From NCBI GenBank assembly GCA_036172665.1, contig CM069870.1:44350001-44414000 (forward strand): DNA of 64,000 nt. Reading direction: 5' to 3'. The DNA is from Prosopocoilus inquinatus (Eukaryota > Arthropoda > Insecta > Coleoptera > Lucanidae). The number at the start of each line of letters is the position of its first letter. The first letter of the stretch is position 1. Positions 1 to 13,832 of this stretch are shown here, piece by piece. Below the pieces are notes generated by a model. It made no database searches and had not been told where the DNA came from. It worked only from the letters and a program-made list of their open reading frames with translations. The position numbers were made by a program, and so were the translations under genes.

Positions 1-115
1 CTAATCGATCCTTACTCATCTATCATGTTATTTGACGTTTGGATGGACTCCAGTAACTCTAATGTGAGAAACGAAATTTTCGGACGCAGCAGAAGCTGGA
101 AATAGTTTTAAACGA

Positions 116-137
116 AACAACACGCATTAGCGTTGTT
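116..137. repeat. Dyad element inside the monomer (common, imperfect form)
   Basis: At monomer bases 116-137 there are two 8-base arms, AACAACAC and GCGTTGTT, around a 6-base spacer GCATTA (GTATTA in other monomers). The arms are complementary except at position 7, which is A against C on this strand but a G-T wobble pair on the opposite strand. The element occurs in nearly every monomer and is the strongest local inverted repeat seen in the unit. Confidence 0.75.
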
Positions 138-3100
138 CCTGTGATGTATCTAATCGATCCTTACTCATCTATCATGTTATTTGACGTTTGGATGGACTCC
201 AGTAAGTCTGATGTGAGATACAAAGTTTTTGGACGCAGCAGGAGCTGGAAATAGTTTTAAACGAAACAACACGTATTAGCGTTGTTCCTGTGCTGTATCT
301 AATCGATCCTTACACATATATCATGTTATTTGGCGTTTCGATGGACTCCAGTAGCTCTGATGTGAGATACGACGTTTTCTGAGGCAGCAGAAGCTGGAAA
401 TAGTTTTAAACGAAACAACACGCATTAGCGTTGTTCCTGTGATGTATCTAATCGATCCTTACTCATCTATCATGTTATTTGGCGTTTCGATGAACTCCAG
501 TAACTTTGATGTGAGATACGACGTTTTCGGACGCAGCAGAAGCTGGAAATAGTTTTAAACGAAACAACACGCATTAGCGTTGTTCCTGTGATGTTTCTAA
601 TCGATCCTTACTCATCTATCATGTTATTTGACGTTTGGATGAACTCCAGTAACCCTGACGTGAGATACGAAGTTCTCGGACGCAGCAGAACCTGGAAATA
701 GTTTTAAACGAAACAACACGCATTAGCGTTGTTCCTGTGATGTATCTAATCGATCCTTACTCATCTATCATGTTATTTGGTGTTTCGATAGACTCCAGTA
801 GCTCTGATGTGAGATACGACGTTTTCTGAGGCAGCAGAAGCTGGAAATAGTTTTAAACGAAACAACACGCATTAGCGTTGTTCCTGTGATGTATCTAATC
901 GATCCTTACTCATCTATCATGTTATTTGACGTTTCGATGGACTCCAGTAACTCTAATGTGAGAAACGAAATTTTCGGACGCAGCAGAAGCTGGAAATAGT
1001 TTTAAACGAAACAACACGCATTAGCGTTGTTCCTGTGACATATCTAATCGATCCTTACTTATCTATCATGTTATTTGACATTTGGATGGACTCCAGTAAC
1101 CCTGACGTGAGATACGAAGTTCTCGGACGCAGCAGAACCTGGAAATAGTTTTAAACGAAACAACACGCACTAGCGTTGTTCCTGTGATGTATCTAATCGA
1201 TCCTTACTCATCTATCATGTTATTTGGCGTTTCGATGGACTCCAGTAACTTAGATGTGAGATACGATGTTCTCGGACGCAGCTGAAGCTAGAAATAGTTT
1301 TAAACGAAACAACACGCATTAGCGTTGTTCCTGCGTAGTATCTAATCGATCCTTACTTATCTATCATGTTATTTGACATTTCGATGGACTCCAGTAGCTC
1401 TGATGTGATATACGACGTTTTTGGACGCAGCAGCAGCTGGAAATAGTTTTAAACGAAACAACACATATTAGCGTTGTTCCTGTGATGTATCTAATCGATC
1501 CTTACTCATCTATCATGTTATTTGACGTTTGGACGGACTCCAGCAACACTGATGTGATATACAAAGTTATCGGACGCAGCAGAAGCTGGAAATAGTTTTG
1601 AACGAAACAACACGTATTAGCGTTGTTCCTGTGCTGTATCTAATCGATCCATACTTATCTATCATGTTATTTGACGTTACGATGGACTCCAGTAACTCTG
1701 ATGTGAGATACGACGTTTTCGGACGCAGCAGAAGCTGGAAATAGTTTTAAACGAAACAACACGTATTAGCGTTGTTCCTGTGATGTATCTAATCGATCCT
1801 TACTCATCTATCATGTTATTTGACGTTTGGATGGACTCCAGTAACTCTGATGAGAGACACAAAGATTTCGGACGCAGCAGAAGCTGGAAATAGTTTTGAA
1901 CGAAACAACACGTATTAGCGTTGTTCCTGTGATGTATCTAATCGATCCTTACTCATCTATCATGTTATTTGACGTTTGGATGAACTCCAGTAACTCTGAT
2001 GAGAGGCACAAAGATTTCGGACGCAGCAGAAGCTGGAAATAGTTTTAAACGAAACAACACGTATTAGCGTTTTTCCTGTGCTGTATCTAGTCGATCCTTA
2101 CTCATATATCATGCTACTTGGCGTTTCGATGGACTCCAGTAGCTCTGATGTGAGATACGACGTTTTCGGACGCAGCAGAAGCTGGAAATAGTTTTAAACG
2201 AAACAACACGCATTAGCGTTGTTCCTGTGATGTATCTAATCGATCCTTACTCATCTATCATGTTATTTGGCGTTTCGATGGACTCCAGTAACTTTGATGT
2301 GAGATACGAAGTTCTCAGACGCAGCTGAAGCTGGAAATAGTTTTAAATGAAACAACACGTATTAGCGTTGTTCCTGTGATGTATCTAATCGATCCTTACT
2401 CATCTATCATGTTATTTGACGTTTCGATGGACTCCAGTAACTCTAATGTGAGATACGAAATTTTCGGACGCAGCAGAAGCTGGGAATAGTTTTAAACGAA
2501 ACAACACGCATTAGCGTTGTTCCTGTGATGTATCTAATCGATCCTTACTTATCTATCATGTTATTTGACGTTTGGATGGACTCCAGTATCCCTGACGTGA
2601 GATACGAAGTTCTCGGACGCAGCAGAAGCTGGAAATAGTTTTAAACGAAACATCACGTATTAGCGTTGTTCCTGTTATGTATCTAATCGATCCTTACTCA
2701 TCTATCATGTTATTTGAAGTTTGGATGGACTCCAGTAACTCTGATGTGAGATACAAAGTTTTTGGACGCAGCAGAACCTGGAAATAGTTTTAAACGAAAC
2801 AACACGCATTAGCGTTGTTCCTGTGATGTATCTAATCGATCCTTACTCATCTATCATGTTATTTGGCGTTTCGATGGACTCCAGTAGCTCTGATGTGAGA
2901 TACGACGTTTTCTGAGGCAGCAGAAGCTGGAAATAGTTTTAAACGAAACAACACGCATTAGCGTTGTTCCTGTGATGTATCTAATCGATCCTTACTCATC
3001 TATCATGTTATTTGGCGTTTCGATGGACTCCAGTAACTTTGATGTGAGATACGAAGTTCTCGGACGCAGCTGAAGCTAGAAATAGTTTTAAACGAAACAA

Positions 3101-3874
3101 CACGCATTAGCGTTGTTACTGTGATGTATCTAATCGATCCTTACTCATCTATCATGTTATTTGACGTTTGGATGGACTCCAGTAACTCTGATGTGAGATA
3201 CAAAGTTTTTGGACGCAGCAGAAGCTGGAAATAGTTTTGAACGAAACAACACGTATTAGCGTTGTTCCTGTGATGTATCTAATCGATCCTTACTCATCTA
3301 TCATGTTATTTGGCGTTTCGATGGACTCCAGTAACTTTGATGTGAGATACGAAGTTCTCGGACGCAGCTGAAGCTAGAAATAGTTTTAAACGAAACAACA
3401 CGCATTAGCGTTGTTACTGTGATGTATCTAGTCGATCCTTACTCATCTATCATGTTATTTGACGTTTGGATGGACTCCAGTAACTCTGATGTGAGATACA
3501 AAGTTTTTGGACGCAGCAGAAGCTGGAAATAGTTTTGAACGAAACAACACGTATTAGCGTTGTTCCTGTGATGTATCTAAACGATCCTTACTTAGCTACT
3601 ATGTTATTTGACGTTTGGATGGACTCCAGTAACTCTAATGTGAGATACGAAATTTTCGGACGCAGCAGAAGCTGGAAATAGTTTTAAACGAAACAACACG
3701 CATTAGCATTTTTCCTGTGATGTATCTAATCGATCCTTACTCATCTATCATGTTATTTGGCGTTTCGATGGACTCCAGTAACCCTGACGTGAGATACGAA
3801 GTTCTCGGACGCAGCAGAAGCTGGAAATAGTTTTAAACGAAACAACACGTATTAGCGTTGTTCCTGTGATGTAT

Positions 3875-5513
3875 CTAATCGATCCTTACTCATCTATCAT
3901 GTTATTTGACGTTTCGATGGACTCCAGTAACTCTAATGTGAGATACGAAATTTTCGGACGCAGCAGAAGCTGGAAATAGTTTTAAACGAAACAACACGCA
4001 TTAGCGTTGTTCCTGTGATGTATCTAATCGATCCTTACTTATCTATCATGTTATTTGACGTTTGGATGGACTCCAGTAACCCTGACGTGAGATACGAAAT
4101 TCTCGGACGCAGCAGAAGCTGGAAATAGTTTTAAACGAAACAACACGTATTAGCGTTGTTCCTGTTATGTATCTAATCGATCCTTACTCATCTATCATGT
4201 TATTTGACGTTTGGATGGACTCCAGTAACTCTGATGTGAGATACAAAGTTTTTGGACGCAGCAGAACCTGGAAATAATTTTAAACGAAACAACACGCATT
4301 AGCGTTGTTCCTGTGATGTATCTAATGGATCCTTACTCATCTATCATGTTATTTGACGTTTGGATGGACTCCAGTAACTCTGATGAGAGACACAAAGATT
4401 TCGGACGCAGCAGAAGCTGGAAATAGTTTTGAACGAAACAACACGTATTAGCGTTGTTCCTGTGATGTATCTAATCGATCCTTACTCATCTATCATGTTA
4501 TTTGACGTTTCGATGGACTCCAGTAACTCTAACGTGAGATACGAAATTTTCGGACGCAGCAGAAGCTGGGAATAGTTTTAAACGAAACAACACGCATTAG
4601 CGTTGTTCCTGTGATGTATCTAATCGATCCTTACTTATCTATCATGTTATTTCACGTTTGGATGGACTCCAGTAACCCTGACGTGAGATACGAAGTTCTC
4701 GGACGCAGCAGAAGCTGGAAATAGTTTTAAACGAAACAACACGTATTAGCGTTGTTCCTGTTATGTATCTAATCGATCCTTACTCATCTATCATGTTATT
4801 TGACGTTTGGATGGACTCCAGTAACTCTGATGTGAGATACAAAGTTTTTGGACGCAGCAGAACCTGGAAATAGTTTTAAACCAAACAACACGCATTAGCG
4901 TTGTTCCTGTGTTGTATCTAATCGATCCTTACTCATCTATCATGTTATTTGGCGTTTCGATTGACTCCAGTAGCTCTGATGTGAGATACGACGTTTTCTG
5001 AGGCAGCAGAAGCTGGAAATAGTTTTAAACGAAACAACACGCATTAGCGTTGTTCCTGTGATGTATCTAATCGATCCTTACTCATCTGTCATGTTATTTG
5101 ACGTTTCGATGGACTCCAGTAACTCTAATGTGAGAAACGAAATTTTCGGAAGCAGCAGAAGCTGGAAATAGTTTTAAACGAAACAACACGCATTAGCGTT
5201 GTTCCTGTGATGTATCTAACCGATCCTTACTTATCTATCATGTTATTTGACGTTTGGATGGACTCCAGTAACCCTGACGTGAGATACGAAGTTCTGGGAC
5301 GCAGCAGAACCTGGAAATAGTTTTAAACGAAACAGCGCGCATTAGCGTTGTTCCTGTGATGTATCTAATCGATCCTTACTCATCTATCATGTTATTTGGC
5401 GTTTCGATGGACTCCAGTAACTTAGATGTGAGATACGAAGTTCTCGGACGCAGCTGAAGCTAGAAATAGTTTTAAACGAAACAACACGCATTAGCGTTGT
5501 TCCTGTGATGTAT
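3875..5513. repeat. 11-monomer HOR, copy 1 (1,639 bp)
   Basis: The class order is E F A A* E F A D E F B, where A* is the GAGAGACACAAAGATTTC form. The next 1,639 bases repeat this order with the same private marks: GAAATTCTCGG in the first F, AGAACCTGG in both A copies, TGGGAATAG in the second E, TTTCACG in the second F, CGGAAGCAGC in the third E and AACTTAGATG in B. About 15-20 substitutions separate the copies. Confidence 0.88.
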
Positions 5514-7152
5514 CTAATCGATACTTACTCATCTATCATGTTATTTGACGTTTCGATGGACTCCAGTAACTCTAATGTGAGAAACGAAATTTTCGGACGC
5601 AGCAGAAGCTGGAAATAGTTTTAAACGAAACAACACGCATTAGCGTTGTTCCTGTGATGTATCTAATCGATCCTTACTTATCTATCATGTTATTTGACGT
5701 TTGGATGGACTCCAGTAACCCTGACGTGAGATACGAAATTCTCGGACGCAGCAGAAGCTGGAAATAGTTTTAAACGAAACAACACGTATTAGCGTTGTTC
5801 CTGTTATGTATCTAATCGATCCTTACTCATCTATCATGTTATTTGACGTTTGGATGGACTCCAGTAACTCTGATGTGAGATACAAAGTTTTTGGACGCAG
5901 CAGAACCTGGAAATAATTTTAAACGAAACAACACGCATTAGCGTTGTTCCTGTGATGTATCTAATCGATCCTTACTCATCTATCATGTTATTTGACTTTT
6001 GGATGGACTCCAGTAACTCTGATGAGAGACACAAAGATTTCGGACGCAGCAGAAGCTGGAAATAGTTTTGAACGAAACAACACGTATTAGCGTTGTTCCT
6101 GTGATGTATCTAATCGATCCTTACTCATCTATCATGTTATTTGACGTTTCGATGGACTCCAGTAACTCTAATGTGAGATACGAAATTTTAGGACGCAGCA
6201 GAAACTGGGAATAGTTTTAAACGAAACAACACGCATTAGCGTTGTTCCTGTGATGTATCTAATCGATCCTTACTTATCTATCATGTTATTTCACGTTTGG
6301 ATGGACTCCAGTAACCCTGACGTGAGATACGAAGTTCTCGGACGCAGCAGAAGCTGGAAATAGTTTTAAACGAAACAACACGTATTAGCGTTGTTCCTGT
6401 TATGTATCTAATCGATCCTTACTCATCTATCATGTTATTTGACGTTTGGATGGACTCCAGTAACTCTGATGTGAGATACAAAGTTTTTGGACGCAGCAGA
6501 ACCTGGAAATAGTTTTAAACGAAACAACACGCATTAGCGTTGTTCCTGTGATGTATCTAATCGATCCTTACTCATCTATCATGTTATTTGGCGTTTCGAT
6601 GGACTCCAGTAGCTCTGATGTGAGATACGACGTTTTCTGAGGCAGCAGAAGCTGGAAATAGTTTTAAACGAAACAACACGCATTAGCGTTGTTCCTGTGA
6701 TGTATCTAATCGATCCTTACTCATCTATCATGTTATTTGACGTTTCGATGGACTCCAGTAACTCTAATGTGAGAAACGAAATTTTCGGAAGCAGCAGAAG
6801 CTGGAAATAGTTTTAAACGAAACAACACGCATTAGCGTTGTTCCTGTGATGTATCTAATCGATCCTTACTTATCTATCATGTTATTTGACGTTTGGATGA
6901 ACTCCAGTAACCCTGACGAGAGATACGAAGTTCTGGGACGCAGCAGAACCTGGAATTAGTTTTAAAAGAAACAACGCGCATTAGCGTTGTTCCTGTGATG
7001 TATCTAATCGATCCTTACTCATCTATCATGTTATTTGGCGTTTCGATGGACTCCAGTAACTTAGATGTGAGATACGAAGTTCTCGGACGCAGCTGAAGCT
7101 AGAAATAGTTTTAAACGAAACAACACGCATTAGCATTGTTCCTGTGATGTAT
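5514..7152. repeat. 11-monomer HOR, copy 2 (1,639 bp)
   Basis: This is the second tandem copy, 1,639 bases after the first. It is followed by one more matching E monomer with the private ATCGATACTTACTC mark (5521 and 7160) before the match ends near 7305. Private differences include GGAATTAGTTTTAAAAG near 6951 and GACTTTTGG near 5995. Confidence 0.88.
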
Positions 7153-7560
7153 CTAATCGATACTTACTCATCTATCATGTTATTTGACGTTTCGATGGAC
7201 TCCAGTAACTCTAATGTGAGAAACGAAATTTTCGGACGCAGCAGAAGCTGGAAATAGTTTTAAACGAAACAACACGCATTATCGTTGTTCCTGTGATGTA
7301 TCTAATCGATCCTTACTCATCTAGCATGTTATTTGACGTTTGGATGGACTCCAGTAACTCTGATGTGAGATACAAAGTTTTTGGACGCAGCAGAAGCTGG
7401 AAATAATTTTGAACGAAACAACACCTATTAGCGTTGTTCCTGTGATGTATCTAATCGATCCTTACTCATCTATCATGTTATTTGACGTTTCGATGGACTC
7501 CAGTAACTCTAATGTGAGATACGAAATTTTCGGACGCAGCAGAAGCTGGAAATAGTTTTA
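6830..7560. repeat. Duplicated block, copy 1 (29-monomer offset)
   Basis: About 730 bases match 11151-11881 at an offset of 4,321 bases. Shared private marks are GTTCTGGGACG, AACAACGCGC, ATCGATACTTACTC, CATCTAGCATG and ACACCTATTAG. Confidence 0.85.
6970..6991. repeat. Dyad element, perfect GC/GC form
   Basis: Here the left arm reads AACAACGC, which is fully complementary to GCGTTGTT. The same form is seen in other monomers with AACAACGCG, for example near 11293, 15912, 23210, 54630, 59687, 61922 and 62070. Confidence 0.75.
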
Positions 7561-10500
7561 AACGAAACAACACATATTAGCGTTGTTCCTGTGATGTATC
7601 TAATCGATCCTTACTCATCTATCATGATATTTGACGTTTGGACGGACTCCAGTAACTTTGATGTGAGATACGAAGTTCTCGGACGCAGCTGAAGCTGGAA
7701 ATAGTTTTAAACGAAACAACACGCATTAGCGTTGTTCCTGTGATGTATCTAATCGATCCTTACTTATCTATCATGTTATTTGACGTTTGGATGTACTCCA
7801 GTAACCCTGACGTGAAATACGAAGTTCTCGGACGCAGCAGAACCTGGAAATAGTTTTAAACGAAACAACACGCATTAGCGTTGTTCCTGTGATGTATCTA
7901 ATCGATCCTTACTCATCTATCATGTTATTTGACGTTTGGATGGACTCCAGTAACCCTGACGTGAGATACGAAGTTCTCGGACGCAGCAGAAGCTGGAAAT
8001 AGTTTTAAACGAAACAACACGCATTAGCGTTGTTCCTGTGATGTATCTAATCGATCCTTACTTATCTATCATGTTATTTGGCGTTTCGATGGACTCCAGT
8101 AGCTCTGATGTGAGATACGACGTTTTTTGAGGCAGCAGAAGCTGGAAATAGTTTTAAACGAAACAACACGCATTAGCGTTGTTCCTGTGATGTATCTAAT
8201 CGATCCTTACTCATCTATCATGTTATTTGGCGTTTCGATGGACTCCAGTAGCTCTGATGTGAGATACGACGTTTTCGGACGCAGCAGAAGCTGGAAATAG
8301 TTTTAAACGAAACAACACGTATCAGCGTTGTTCCTGTGATGTATCTAATCGATCCTTACTCATCTATCATGTTATTTGACGTTTCGATAGACTCCAGTAA
8401 CTCTAATGTGAGATACGAAATTTTCGGACGCAGCAGAAGCTGGAAATAGTTTTAAACGAAACAACACGCATTAGCGTTGTTCCTGTGATGTATCTAATCG
8501 ATCCTTACTTATCTATCATGTTATTTGACGTTTGGATGGACTCCAGTAACCCTGACGTGAGATACGAAGCTCTCGGACGCAGCAGAAGCTGGAAATAGTT
8601 TTAAACGAAACAACACGTATTAGCGTTGTTCCTGTGATGTATCTAATCGATCCTTACTCATCTATCATGTTATTTGACGTTTGGATGGACTCCAGTAACT
8701 CTGATGTGAGATACAAAGTTTTTGGACGCAGCAGAAGCTGGAAATAGTTTTGAACGAAACAACACGTATTAGCGTTGTTCCTGTGATGTATCTAATCGAT
8801 CCTTACTCATCTATCATGTTATTTGGCGTTTCGATGGACTCCAGTAACTTTGATGTGAGATACGAAGTTCTCGGACGCAGCTGAAGCTAGAAATAGTTTT
8901 AAACGAAACAACACGCATTAGCGTTGTTACTGTGATGTATCTAATCGATCCTTACTTATCTATCATGTTATTTGACGTTTGGATGGACTCCAGTAAGTCT
9001 GATGTGAGATACAAAGTTTTTGGACGCAGCAGGAGCTGGAAATAGTTTTAAACGAAACAACACGTATTAGCGTTGTTCCTGTGCTGTATCTAATCGATCC
9101 TTACTCATCTATCATGTTATTTGACGTTTGGATGGACTCCAGTAACTCTGATGTGAGATACAAAGTTTTTGGACGCAGCAGAAGCTGGAAATAGTTTTGA
9201 ACGAAACAACACGTATTAGCGTTGTTCCTGTGATGTATCTAATCGATCCTTACTCATATATCATGTTATTTGGCGTTTCGATGGACTCCAGTAGCTTTGA
9301 TGTGAGATACGACGTTTTCGGACGCAGCAGAAGCTGGAAATAGTTTTAAACGAAACAACACGTATCAGCGTTGTTCCTGTGATGTATCTAATCGATCCTT
9401 ACTCATCTATCATGTTATTTGACGTTTGGATGGACTCCAGTAACTCTGATGTGAGATACAAAGTTTTTGGACGCAGCAGAAGCTGGAAATAGTTTTGAAC
9501 GAAACAACACGTATTAGCGTTGTTCCTGTGATGTATTTAATCGATCCTTACTTAGCTACTATGTTATTTGACGTTTGGATGGACTCCAGTAACTCTAATG
9601 TGAGATACGAAATTTTCGGACGCAGCAGAAGCTGGAAATAGTTTTAAACGAAACAACACGCATTAGCGTTGTTCCTGAGACGTATCTAATCGTTCCTTAC
9701 TTATCTGTCATGTTATTTGACGTTTGGATGGACTCCAGTAACCCTGACGTGAGATACAAAGTTCTCGGACGCAGCAGAAGCTGGAAATAGTTTTAAACGA
9801 AACAACACGCATTAGCATTGTTCCTGTGATGTATCTAATCGATCCTTACTTATCTATCATGTTATTTGACGTTTGGATGGACTCCAGTAACCCTTACGTG
9901 AGATACGAAGTTCTCGGGCGCAGCAGAAGCTGGAAATAGTTTTAAACGAAACAACACGTATTAGCGTTGTTCCTGTGATGTATCTAATCGATCCTTACTC
10001 ATCTATCATGTTATTTGACGTTTGGATGGACTCCAGTAACTCTGATGTGAGATACAAAGTTTTTGGACGCAGCAGAAGCTGGAAATAGTTTTGAACGAAA
10101 GAACACGAATTAGCGTTGTTCCTGTGATGTATCTAATCGATCCTTACTCATCTATCATGTTATTTGGCGTTTCGATGGACTCCAGTAACTTTGATGTGAG
10201 ATACGAAGTTCTCGGACGCAGCTGAAGCTGGAAATAGTTTTAAACGAAACAACACGCATTAGCGTTGTTCCTGTGATGTATCTAATCGATCCTTACTTAT
10301 CTATCATGTTATTTGGCGTTTCGATGGACTCCAGTAGCTCTGATATGAGATACGACGTTTTCGGACGCAGCAGAAGCTGGAAATAGTTTGAAACGAAACA
10401 ACACGTATTAGCGTTGTTCCTGTGATGTATCTAATCGATCCTTACTCATCTATCATGTTATTTGACGTTTGGATGGACTCCAGTAACTCTGATGTGAGAT

Positions 10501-10679
10501 ACAAAGTTTTTGGACGCAGCAGAAGCTGGAAATAGTTTTGAACGAAAGAACACGAATTAGCGTTGTTCCTGTGATGTATCTAATCGATCCTTACTCATCT
10601 ATCATGTTATTTGGCGTTTCGATGGACTCCAGTAACTTTGATGTGAGATACGAAGTTCTCGGACGCAGCTGAAGCTGGA

Positions 10680-11180
10680 AATAGTTTTAAACGAAACAAC
10701 ACGCATTAGCGTTGTTCCTGTGATGTATCTAATCGATCCTTACTTATCTATCATGTTATTTGACGTTTGGATGGACTCCAGTAAACCTGACGTGAGATAC
10801 GAAGTTCTCGGACGCAGCAGAAGCTGGAAATAGTTTTAAACGAAACAACATGTATTGGCGTTGTTCCTGTGATGTATCTAATCGATCCTTACTCATCTAT
10901 CATGTTATTTGACGTTTGGATGGACTCCAGTAACTCTGATGTGACATACAAAGTTTTTGGACGCAGCAGAAGCTGGAAATAGTTTTGAACGAAACAACAC
11001 GTATTAGCGTTGTTCCTGTGATGTATCTAATCGATCCTTACTTAGCTACTATGTTATTTGATGTTTGGATGGACTCCAGTAACACTAATGTGAGATACGA
11101 AATTTTCGGACGCAGCAGAAGCTGGAAATAGTTTCAAACGAAACAACACGCATTAGCGTTGTTCCTGTGATGTATCTAAT
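10680..11180. repeat. Duplicated block, copy 1 (41-monomer offset)
   Basis: About 500 bases recur at 16789-17286. The shared marks are GTAAACCTGACG, TGTATTGGCG, GTGACATACAAAG, TTTGATGTTTGG with AACACTAATG, and GTTTCAAACG. Confidence 0.85.
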
Positions 11181-11881
11181 CGATCCTTACTTATCTATCA
11201 TGTTATTTGACGTTTGGATGGACTCCAGTAACCCTGACGTGAGATACGAAGTTCTGGGACGCAGCAGAACCTGGAAATAGTTTTAAACGAAACAACGCGC
11301 ATTAGCGTTGTTCCTGTGATGTATCTAATCGATCCTTACTCATCTATCATGTTATTTGACGTTTCGATGGACTCCAGTAACTTAGATGTGAGATACGAAG
11401 TTCTCGGACGCAGCTGAAGCTAGAAATAGTTTTAAACGAAACAACACGCATTAGCGTTGTTCCTGTGATGTATCTAATCGATACTTACTCATCTATCATG
11501 TTATTTGACGTTTCGATGGACTCCAGTAACTCTAATGTGAGAAACGAAATTTTCGGACGCAGCAGAAGCTGGAAATAGTTTTAAACGAAACAACACGCAT
11601 TAGCGTTGTTCCTGTGATGTATCTAATCGATCCTTACTCATCTAGCATGTTATTTGACGTTTGGATGGACTCCAGTAACTCTGATGTGAGATACAAAGTT
11701 TTTGGACGCAGCAGAAGCTGGAAATAATTTTGAACGAAACAACACCTATTAGCGTTGTTCCTGTGATGTATCTAATCGATCCTTACTCATCTATCATGTT
11801 ATTTGACGTTTCGATGGACTCCAGTAACTCTAATGTGAGATACGAAATTTTCGGACGCAGCAGAAGCTGGAAATAGTTTTA
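11151..11881. repeat. Duplicated block, copy 2 (29-monomer offset)
   Basis: This is the partner of 6830-7560 and shares all the same private marks. It joins a different neighbour on each side, so both ends are exchange junctions. Confidence 0.85.
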
Positions 11882-12789
11882 AACGAAACAACACGCATTA
11901 GCGTTGTTCCTGTGATGTATCTAATCGATCCTTACTTATCTATCATGTTATTTGGCGTTTCGATGGACTCCAGTAACCCTGACGTGAGATACTAAGTTCT
12001 CGGACGCAGCAGAAGCTGGAAATAGTTTTAAACGAAACAACACGTATTAGCGTTGTTCCTGTGATGTATCTAATCGATCCTTACTCATCTATCATGTTAT
12101 TTGACGTCTCGATGGACTCCAGTAACTCTGATGTGAGATACAAAGTTTTTGGACGCAGCAGAAGCTTTAAATAGTTTTGAACGAAACAACACGTATTAGC
12201 GTTGTTCCTGTGATGTATCTAATCGATCCTTACTCATCTATCATGTTATTTGACTTTTGGATGGACTCCAGTAACTCTGATGTGAGACACAAAGATTTCG
12301 GACGCAGCAGAAGCTGGAAATAGTTTTGAACGAAACAACACGTATTAGCGATGTTCCTGTGATGTATCTAATCGATCCTTACTCATCTATCATGTTATTT
12401 GACGTTTCGATGGACTCCAGTAACTCTAATGTGAGATACGAAATTTTCGGACGCAGCAGAAACTGGGAATAGTTTTAAACGAAACAACACGCATTAGCGT
12501 TGTTCCTGTGATGTATCTAATCGATCCTTACTTATCTATCATGTTATTTCACGTTTGGATGGACTCCAGTAACCCTGACGTGAGATACGAAGTTCTCGGA
12601 CGCAGCAGAAGCTGGAAATAGTTTTAAACGAAACAACACGTATTAGCGTTGTTCCTGTTATGTATCTAATCGATCCTTACTCATCTATCATGTTATTTGA
12701 CGTTTGGATGGACTCCAGTAACTCTGATGTGAGATACAAAGTTTTTGGACGCAGCAGAACCTGGAAATAGTTTTAAACGAAACAACACG

Positions 12790-13440
12790 CATTAGCGTTG
12801 TTCCTGTGATGTATCTAATAGATCCTTACTCATCTATCATGTTATTTGACGTTTCGATGGACTCCAGTAGCTCTGATGTGAGATACGACGTTTTCGGACG
12901 CAGCAGAAGCTGGAAATAGTTTTAAACGAGACAACACGTATTAGCGTTGTTCCTGTGATGTATCTAATCGATCCTTACTCATCTATCATGTTATTTGACG
13001 TTTGGATGGACTCCAGTAACTCTAATGTGAGATACGAAATTTTCGGACGCAGCAGAAGCTGGAAATAGTTTTAAACGAAACAACACGCATTAGCGTTGTT
13101 CCTGTAATGTATCTAATCGATCCTTACTTATCTATCATGTTATTTGACGTTTGGATGGACTCCAGTAACCCTGACGTGAGATACGAAGTTCTCGGACGCA
13201 GCAGAAGCTGGAAATAGTTTTAAACGAAACAACACGCATTAGCGTTGTTCCTGTGATGTATCTAATCGATCCTTACTTATCTATCATGTTATTTGACATT
13301 TGGATGGACTCCAGTAACCCTGACGTGAGATACGAAGTTCTCGGAGGCAGCAGAAGCTGGAAATAGTTTTAAACGAAACAACACGTATTAGCGTTGTTCC
13401 TGTGATGTGTCTAATCGATCCTTACTCATCTATCATGTTA
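12790..13440. repeat. Duplicated block, copy 1 (7-monomer offset)
   Basis: About 650 bases match 13833-14483 at an offset of 1,043 bases. The shared marks are AACGAGACAACACG or AATGAGACAACACG, CCTGTAATGTATC and CTCGGAGGCAGC. Confidence 0.85.
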
Positions 13441-13832
13441 TTTGGCGTTTCGATGGACTCCAGTAACTTTGATGTGAGATACGAAGTTCTCGGACGCAGC
13501 TGAAGCTAGAAATAGTTTTAAACGAAACAACACGCATTAGCATTGTTACTGTGATGTATCTAATCGATCCTTACTTATCTATCATGTTATTTAACGTTTG
13601 GATGGACTCCAGTAAGTCTGATGTGAGATACAAAGTTTTTGGACGCAGCAGGAGCTGGAAATAGTTTTAAACGAAACAACACGTATTAGCGTTGTTCCTG
13701 TGCTGTATCTAATAGATCCTTACTCATATATCATGTTATTTGGCGTTTCGATGGACTCCAGTAGCTCTGATGTGAGATACGACGTTTTCGGACGCAGCAG
13801 AAGCTGGAAATAGTTTTAGACGAGACAACACG

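Noticed and set aside
100..120. CENP-B box-like motif on the minus strand
   Set aside because: The minus strand of the GTTTTAAACGAAAC segment contains TTCG and the following A at the right spacing, but the CGGG half of the known motif is absent in all monomers. The half match is too short to count.
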